From Lunularia cruciata (Eukaryota > Streptophyta > Marchantiopsida > Lunulariales > Lunulariaceae): a stretch of DNA of 64,000 nt. The translations under genes and the position numbers were made by a program. Shown here piece after piece: positions 56,930-64,000 of the stretch. The notes beneath the pieces are model-generated. The model saw only the letters and a program-made list of their open reading frames with translations. It did not search any database and was not told where the DNA came from. The stretch is taken from the NCBI GenBank assembly GCA_948567375.1, contig OX419759.1, positions 1,775,303 through 1,839,302 on the forward strand. The letters run 5' to 3'. Position 1 is the stretch's first letter, and each line of letters opens with the position of its first letter.

Positions 56930-57540
56930 AACCTTAACCTCTTTCATCGTAGTTACTTTGACTAGCCAGATAGAAACGATGGTCTCGAGCGAGAAGAAGC
57001 GCTGCTGGACTCGAACACCAGCATCAGCGCTCGCCTGCAAGAGTAAACTGTAAACTTTATGTTCGTTTGCTGAGCATGAATATTCTAACTAGCCGGATAG
57101 AATTCAATTGGAGCAGGAAGAAGTGCTGCTGAACAGCGTCTAGGCACTCGCCTGGAAGAGTAGCTAGCGAGTCGGTGGACTTCCAAGGTTCAAGTACGTT
57201 TGCTGATCAGGAATACTCCTTGGATCAGTTTACGTTCATGAATTTGTTGACGATCCGATTCAACGTAAAAAGCTGTGCCCCCTTGGCATCTAGGATTGTA
57301 GATGGTGTAGACCTAAGTAGCTTACGGTTTCGAAGCAGAGATGTGTTCACTACATCCGCACCGGAACCTTTCGACATAAGGAGCAACGCCCCATTGGTAT
57401 TTCGGCAGAACTGTAACATGAGTTTAAGCGGTCACGAAGCAGAGATGTGTGCACTGCATCCGCCCCAGAACGTGATTGCGTTGAACCATTGTAAGATCGA
57501 AGCTGGAGAGCCCTTCCGAGCTGGGTAGACTGCAAAAGTT
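56930..57540 (+). repeat. STIG1 3'-flank module, reference copy
   Basis: Two tandem units (about 56955-57045 and 57083-57170), each with CTAGCC.GATAGAA and AG.AAG..G.GCTGCTG, then CGCCTG.AAGAGTA. They are followed by GATCCGATTCAACGTAA and repeated GAAGCAGAGATGTGT.CACT..ATCCGC (57332 and 57437). Related copies lie at 39430 and 41870. Confidence 0.7.
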
Positions 57541-58960
57541 CATGGTTCATCTGACCTGCTAAAGTACTGCTACCTGTCTCCCGATGGAACAGAGGGAGAA
57601 GACTTAGGAGGACCATCAGATTCATGTCACAAGGATGCCGGAATGGTCCAAACGTACCAAATATAATAATAAATTTTGAAGTTGTAACCAGCTACCTGGC
57701 TGGTGTTTCATTATGATCAATCAGTTCAGGAGATAGACCACTCGCATCTAGATCTATGCAAGGATAAAAAGAGTCCGATTTTCCCAAGATTTCGAACCAT
57801 CATTCAACCGCACCTTGAATTTGGATCCAACATTCAGCGCATAGTTTATGGAAGCAACTTAGTGCCTGAAGAAAAGAAGAAAAGGCCAAGAATTCTGTGG
57901 TTCCTTCTCACCGTGAAACTACGGTAGATCATCTTGATCATGCAAAGTTCTGTAGACAGACTTACAGGTCACGCAAGGAGAAGGATACGGATAATCAATC
58001 AAGTCTCGAAGGGTCCCTCAACTCTAAATGCAATCCCTGGGTAGTACTTGGGAAGACTTGAAATGAGATCGCTCTACGTAGAGCAGATTGACATTCTCCT
58101 CTAGATTTTAGGTAATTTTAACATTTCAAGGTTAGGTGGAATATGTTTTATAGTGTGTCTCAGGTCTTGTCAACGAGAACTCTAAAGTATCATGAACTAT
58201 AAACTAGCGGGAACTCTAAAGTATTAAGAATTACAAACCATAGTAATCCATGCAGCTCGCTGGCGTTTTCGTTGCTCCAGTGCAGAGACATTACTAGGGT
58301 ATCTTGACCATAGCACACTGCAAAACGCACATGGTTAAATCCATAGTGGAGACTCAACTATTGCGATTCCCTGGGTGGTACTTGGGATGACTTGAAATGA
58401 GATCGATCTACGTCCTCCTCTAGACCTTATGAGATCGACGCCCTCCTTTAGACCAGTCGAGGAGATCAGACCTTATCTCTATAGTTCATTCCGTACTTTC
58501 TATGACTTATGTTGTGTCCGGAGGACACCGGTCCTACTAGTACTAGTATAGTAGGTCAGGAAAGTTTTTATCACCATGTTTGATTCATGTTCTGTAGCTA
58601 GACCATGCTTATCAGGCCACAGTCTACGGGTCCATCCGAAACTTCTAATTTCCAGTGAATTAGTATCGAACATGATATAGTACATAAGCACATCTAGAAA
58701 GAACGCGTCAAATCCATTTTTAACTGAATACGCATCTACTAGTCCAGCAAAACCCACAGCAAATCCCACCAGACAATCGGCAAGCGAAACTCATTCATCT
58801 AAGGGCCACTACAAGATATCAGCAATATCATTATCTATAAATCTTATCGATGTTGGAGGCGGGAAACTTTGACGTTAGGTATTGGGCATGGATCCGGAGG
58901 GCAACCGCAATGTGTAGAGTTGCCACTATACATTGACTTTTCCATCGACTGAACCTTCGG
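57540..58960. other. Intergenic, no gene seen
   Basis: Only short chance frames. Two related stretches share CCTGGG.AGTACTTGGGA.GACTTGAAATGAGATCG (about 58038 and 58370), a partial local duplication. Confidence 0.45.
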
Positions 58961-58964
58961 GAAC

Positions 58965-59028
58965 TCAGCTGTAACAAGCTAACAGGACCCATACCGGGGC
59001 ATCCGTCCTGTTAGCTTGTTACAGCTGA
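58965..59028. repeat. Perfect 23-bp hairpin at the end of the LRR pseudogene
   Basis: 58965-58987 and 59006-59028 are exact reverse complements around an 18-nt loop. The right arm on the minus strand is native coding sequence (SCNKLTG, following VSN). The left arm is an inverted copy that replaces what should follow in the receptor gene. Confidence 0.93.
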
Positions 59029-60900
59029 CATTGGAAACACCAAGCCCAGTGAATTTTGCGGAGCCCATCGGGATTGTTCCAGAGAGTTGATTCCTGGAAA
59101 CATCTGGGGGCTCTATCATGGTAAGCTTCGAAAGATCAAAGGGAATAGAATCGCTAAATCTGTTGTTACGAAATGTCAAGTAGCGCAATTCGTGCAGGTT
59201 GCCAAGTCGCCAGGAAAATTGCCAGTGAATTGATTTCCAGACAAATCAATGGAAGTCCTGATCAATATCACGGACTTCCGCTCCATGATCTGACCTTTAG
59301 CAAAGAATGTTAGGTCATAAAGTACTTCGCCACTTCACCAGGCCCCCTCATTATGCTGCTAGGTGATCATAAAATCCGCGCATTTGCGGTAAGTTTGCAG
59401 GTAGTGATCAATGAAATCATTCTCCGGAAGGTCTGGAACTTGAAGAGATGTCAACTCTGTGATTGAATCTGAATATGATCCCGTAATAGCATTTGAGTTC
59501 ACCATTAGAACTGGCAGTGATTCTGATAGGTTCTGCAGAGCAGATGGCAAGGAGCCACTCAAGAGATTATTGCACAGGTCGAGAAGTTACAAGTCTCCGC
59601 GTTCACCCAAGGAAGTTGGGATTGGATCACTCATTCTGTTGGTTCCAACTGAAGGCCCGGAAGTGAGCTCCCTGGCCGTCCGGTACTACTGGGTGACCCG
59701 GTGATTCTGTTTCTGCGAAAGCTAATTCGCGCAAACGAGGATTGGTTGGATGGCTACGCTACCTTCCAAACAGTTGTGAGAGTTATCCAGTTCCTCGAGA
59801 TGACAGAGAACACCCAATCCGCTGGAATTGTGCCAGAAAGCTTATTCTTGGCCAGAATCAATATTTTCATGGTTTCCCATCCTTCGTTTTTCCTACGCGG
59901 TCGCCTTCTTTCGAATCAATATTTTCAGCTTTTTCAGGTTACCAGAAACAACAAATCCCTCGTGAGATTTATTGCGAGACAGAGCCATCCTTAATTTGCA
60001 ATTGTGCCATATTCCCAGTTCCTGCGGGATCTGTCCTGTCAAACTGTTTCCGTGCAGACAAAGCGACTTTAACTTGAAGTATTTGCCCATGGAGGCAGGA
60101 ATGCTGCCTGTAAGTTCATTACAATCCAACGAGAGAAATAACAACTCTTACATGTACTGACCTAGTACTGACGGGATTACTCCTGTCAACGTACAATTCG
60201 CCACCGAGAGGAGCTGTAGCTTTGAACAGTTGCTCAAGGAGTGAGGAATGCTGCCCGTAAGCTCATTGTTCGAGAGTTCGAGCGTCTGTAACTTGAAACG
60301 TTTGCACAAGGAGTTAGGGATGCTGCCCGTATTTCTATTGAATCTCGTTACTAATCCTGTCAAATTTTCGTGACCATCTACCTCCAGCGGGACAGCTTCA
60401 CCCTCCTAACTTGTTCTCGTCCAGATAGAGATCGTTTAACTTGGAGCATTTGCTCAAGGATGCCGGGATTTCACCCGGGAGTTCCTGATTCCATTCAACT
60501 TGTCAACTCCCCAATATTGCATAGTTCTGGAGGTATCTCTCTTGTCAAACTATTTGTAGCTCAGATAAGGGGTATGTAATTTGAAACAATTTACCAAGGA
60601 AACAGGAATGTTTACGTTGATGTCACTCCATTCCAAACCCAAACTTGTCAACTCTCCAAGTCACCTACGGGATTATCCTATCAAATTGGTGCCGCTTAGA
60701 TCAAGGGTATGGAGTTTTGTACAATCACCCAAAAACCTGGTATGCTGCCAGTGACATAATTGATCCCATATCCAGTCTTGTCCGTTCTTTCAGATCACCA
60801 AAAGTCTTGCCAGCTCTTCCAAACACCAAACCAAACACCAAAGGTGTCTGTCCTTTAAGAAGTTGTGAGAGAAACAAAGGGTCAAAGATAAGTATGAGAA
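58979..60900 (-). pseudogene. LRR receptor-like protein, degenerate
   Basis: On the minus strand at least ten leucine-rich repeats of the plant extracellular type are readable in pieces. Examples: 60363-60148 LQTLELSNNELTGSIPHSLS and LTGVIP; 60144-59893 CNELTGSIPASMGKYFKLKS and GNSLTGQIPQELG; 59562-59359; and 59188-58979 RYLTFRNNRFSDSIPFDLSK ending KLTGRMPRYGSC. Frames are interrupted by stops and by jumps near 59890-59700 and 59340-59200. The end resembles the last repeats before the membrane segment of an LRR receptor-like kinase. No kinase or transmembrane part was found. Dead. Confidence 0.8.
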
Positions 60901-60956
60901 ATAGCTCAAAGATTCGGAGGTAATTATGATTATGTTCGGTAAATTACCAATCTAGC

Positions 60957-60992
60957 TGAATAATTTTCCCCTCTAAACGGGAAAATTATTCA
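60957..60992. repeat. Perfect 14-bp hairpin
   Basis: TGAATAATTTTCCC (60957-60970) and GGGAAAATTATTCA (60979-60992) with loop CTCTAAAC, just outside the LRR pseudogene. Confidence 0.9.
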
Positions 60993-60999
60993 AGTACTA

Positions 61000-62900
61000 A
61001 TTTTAATCGCGAGAGCATATCAGAGGACTAGATAGTGAACTATTTTCTAGTCCTATACCTACAGTCTTTAAACTCTTATTTATAATTCAAGTTAAACATT
61101 GTTCATTATAAAGTAAAAATTTATATTAGAAAACTTAAGGATTTTCTAGACATACGGTCACTTTTTATTTATAGTCCAAAATATTTGATATTGGTTATAT
61201 ATGTGGAGTTTGGATAGATTATTTTTCTCTTGAGTGTCATATGTTCATTGATGAATTAGAGGGATTGACACACAGTTCGTTACCTTTCTTATGGCTTACA
61301 ATATAACTCGGTTGTTCTTATGGAATTATAGATTAAATTCTTCTCATTGTGAAAAAATATATATACATCGATAAACTAGAAGTTGTGGCAAGCATAACCT
61401 TTGATTTATGGCTCAGAATATTTAGTATTAGTTTTTACTGATACTTTTATATTAATATAAAAATATATTAATATAATTTTATCTTATTAAATAGTACAGT
61501 TATGCACTACAGATTTCTTTCTATATTACATACATTCCTTTGCATTAATTTATTTTAATTTATTTTCGAATTTTCATTATTAAGTGATGAGAAGCTTTTT
61601 TTCTTCAATTTACACTTATTACCCCTTGTAACTTGTGCACAGAAAGACTTCTTTTAAATGAACCCAAGGTAAAGTGCCCCTAAGAGGCATATTTACCTCC
61701 TATGTTTTATCCTTGTACAGCTTGATAGGATCTTCCCATCCTTCTTGTTATACTATGCAGTTGCCTTTCATATGATAGTCACTCTCCCTTATATAAGTAG
61801 TAATCACTACTACTTATCATCATTCCTCCCACAAATTGATGATAAATGCAACCAACACACTAGTCAAAGATTTCACCCTTAGCTCTTGACTAATTATGTC
61901 TAACTTCATTTACAAGCTATACTTCATCTAAAAATTTGACCTAACTTCATCAACAAGTTAGTTTTTACTTTATCTAAAAGTCCATACTTAATTTCACTAA
62001 CAAGCTATTCTTAACTTCTCCTAGAAATCTATGTTTAACTTTACTCACAAGTTTTCTCCAACTACTTTCCTAGCCAATACTTTCCTAGCCAATACCCTAG
62101 ACTAGATGAACAGTAAAATTTGGTTTTGACTAAACAAAGATAGTCACAAGAACTATCATTCGAAACCTTCTCTCATCTAGTTGAGTTGCCAATTTGATAC
62201 TAAATAAGCTTAGAAATTCCTCATCATAAGTAGATAAAAGAATGTTGGGAACTTTCAAGTTGGATTTTTCAGTTGTTGTCCTTTAGTAAGTATAAAATCA
62301 AATTTTGTTATTTACATTCCTTGTTTCTTAATCTAATTTCTGAGTGTTAGTTCCTTTAGCTATTAGAAAAGTTTCTAAAGACCCAAGCATCTTTAGCTCT
62401 TGTTTCATACTAAACTATTGGATCAATAATTTATAAGACCTGCCTTGTCATCATTGACATATAATACAGTTTCCATTATCTTTGCAATCCAAAACCTTCT
62501 TCACTGAAAAGATAAGGACTAAACATACAAAACCTTCTAAATTTTTTGGCATCGTTTTCTTAACTGGAGAAGTGTTAGTATACGTAACGACTTATATTTT
62601 CCACGGATGAGTTCTGGAAGTTTCAGAAATTTGATATATGGAATATTCTTTATTTATCCTTTGATCCTATTAGTGATATAATAATCATTGAAATGTGAAT
62701 TTATGGAATATAAATTTTCGTTCTTCAAATTAACCAAAAATGTGGAATTAGCAAGGAAAGTTTGGAGCCATCAACATAATCCTCGAATATTGCTCAGTAT
62801 CAAGTTTTCCATGAGTAATATTGATTAACTGTAAATTTGAAGAGATAAAATGGTTAATATCCCTAATCTCCCTCAAGATTTGGAACTTTTAGCAAAAGGA
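61000..62900. other. AT-rich intergenic stretch
   Basis: No gene. A run of CTATACTT..TCT-type degenerate repeats (AACTTCA.CTA.AAG, 61910-62060) is present. A small palindrome ATAAGTAGTA..TACTACTTAT sits near 61793-61817. Confidence 0.5.
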
Positions 62901-63147
62901 GAAGAAATTTAAGTATGGATTATAGCACTTTACTTTTTAAATTTCTCTTTTTATTCCTTGTTGCACATTTCTTCAAGAACTCATTAATTTTCTATGCATT
63001 CTTTGCTTCAACTTTGTGTTCCTTTATTAATATAATGATTGAATCCACCAAATTCTCTTTTTTTAGCTCAAAATGGGACACTCCTAAGCCAAAGGATCAA
63101 GATAGTTATTGGGTTTATGTAAGGGACCTGATAGCAGAGTTAGTTCT

Positions 63148-63199
63148 ATGGACTATAAGAAGGACTGGATGTTTACATCCAGTCTTTCTTACAGTCCAT
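63148..63199. repeat. Twin hairpin, first: 25-bp arms
   Basis: 63148-63172 and 63175-63199 are reverse complements with two mismatches and a 2-nt spacer. The plus-strand frame 62915-63259 runs through it and is not taken as a gene. Confidence 0.9.
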
Positions 63200-63202
63200 T
63201 AT

Positions 63203-63262
63203 TTATCATGTTTCGTTTTGCAACCTGATGTAAACATCAGGTTGCAAAACAAAACATGATAA
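63203..63262. repeat. Twin hairpin, second: 28-bp arms
   Basis: 63203-63230 and 63235-63262 are reverse complements with one mismatch around the loop TAAA. It starts four bases after the first hairpin. Confidence 0.92.
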
Positions 63263-63586
63263 TCATTTCATGCAGACTTCCAATTTGAAGATAAATAGTC
63301 TGTTTGAAAAAATCTCATCTTAAAAGCTTGATTTTCAGATTAATAATAATAATAATAATTAAAAAATTTACAAAATAACTTTATGATGAAGATAAATCAA
63401 AATTCTTTCTTGATGTTCAATGGAAGTTGGGATATAGAAACCTCTATATCCTAGATCAAGTATGCCAAATAAACTGTCAAATTTTATGAGTTTCAAGTTT
63501 ACTATACTTTGAAATGATCGTGTATTATGTGCTTATTATGTTTGCACCATTACATGTTATTTTATGCTTACATAATGCTCTAAATT

Positions 63587-63649
<63 letters not shown>
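63587..63649. repeat. (CA)n(TA)n microsatellite
   Basis: A short CACACACA run passes into an uninterrupted TA run of about 27 units, the longest simple repeat in the window. Confidence 0.95.
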
Positions 63650-63652
<3 letters not shown>

Positions 63653-64000
63653 CTTATAGATATTATCTTACACTCCAATTGAACTATACATAGTAAGTAT
63701 TATATGGCCACAATATAAACCACATTAACATTCTACTTTGTATGATAAAATGCTTCAAACTGTCCTAATGTGTACTAAAATTTGGTGTACATTAGCATGT
63801 CAATACTTAAGTATATGTAATGATCAATATGATGGAGAAATTTTTATGCATGCTGCAATCAATATCAATCATGCTGCAATATGTAGATATAATACACATA
63901 GGGAGTGATGTAGCGTTTTGCAGAAGTAATGAAGCTAAGGGTTATTAAGACCATTTTTTTTTATTGATGGCAAATCATAGGCATTATTATAATAAGGAAA
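63650..64000. other. AT-rich end of window, no gene
   Basis: Includes a short direct repeat (ATGCTGCAAT, about 63849 and 63870). Nothing else supported. Confidence 0.5.

Noticed and set aside
62915..63259. 114-codon plus-strand frame with a hydrophobic N-terminus
   Set aside because: The hydrophobicity comes from AT-rich (Phe/Leu) codons and the second half is the twin hairpin. Not a credible gene.

Overview
The window looks like nuclear DNA of a land plant with a large, old, repeat-filled genome. Genes have introns and plant-type splice sites, most of the sequence is decayed LTR retrotransposons of several nested generations, and the two credible host genes are plant-type secreted proteins. 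A cyanovirin-N homologue (CVNH) and a nuclear scrap of mitochondrial cob whose wording looks more like seed-free plants than seed plants point to a fern or lycophyte. A gymnosperm cannot be excluded. No tRNA, rRNA, CRISPR or bacterial operon was seen.

Layout. 0-3.6 kb: a two-exon gene for a secreted CVNH lectin, with a 77-bp tandem duplication upstream. 3.8-13 kb: a degenerate Ty3/gypsy chromovirus, a copy of a non-autonomous coiled-coil LTR family (called TRG here), an internal-LTR-internal gypsy junction, and a non-LTR retrotransposon. 13.4-18.3 kb: an antisense copia pol joined to a second TRG copy. 18.3-22.1 kb: a decayed gypsy element ending in a PHD finger. 22-27 kb: C/T-rich tandem repeats, the mitochondrial cob fragment and another internal-LTR-internal junction. 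27-33.9 kb: a chromovirus with both LTRs and a perfect 5-bp target duplication, inserted inside an antisense coiled-coil ORF. 34-39.5 kb: a group II intron-type RT fragment, an unrecognised gene, a copia fragment and a STIG1-like pseudogene rearranged by a fold-back inverted duplication. 39.5-42.5 kb: intergenic repeats duplicated from the STIG1 3' flank. 42.5-47 kb: a host-like exon split by a copia element with a perfect target duplication, itself carrying a third TRG copy. 47-54 kb: the 5' two thirds of an unusual gypsy element (minus strand) with gag, protease, a complete DNA cytosine-5 methyltransferase domain and RT. 56.2 kb: an apparently intact STIG1-like gene. 59-61 kb: an LRR receptor pseudogene. 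61-64 kb: AT-rich DNA with twin hairpins.

The most notable system is the gypsy family present as two complementary partial copies, at 47.1-52.9 kb and 18.3-22.1 kb. Together they imply the order gag - two zinc knuckles - retropepsin - C5 DNA methyltransferase - RT - RNase H - integrase - PHD finger, a retrotransposon carrying both a DNA-methylation writer and a chromatin-reader-like module. Both copies are dead. In the methyltransferase copy all twelve in-frame stops I count are TAG or TGA and none is TAA, as expected from C-to-T decay at CHG and CG sites. A second theme is an excess of near-perfect short-loop hairpins, several clearly made by fold-back copying of one arm.
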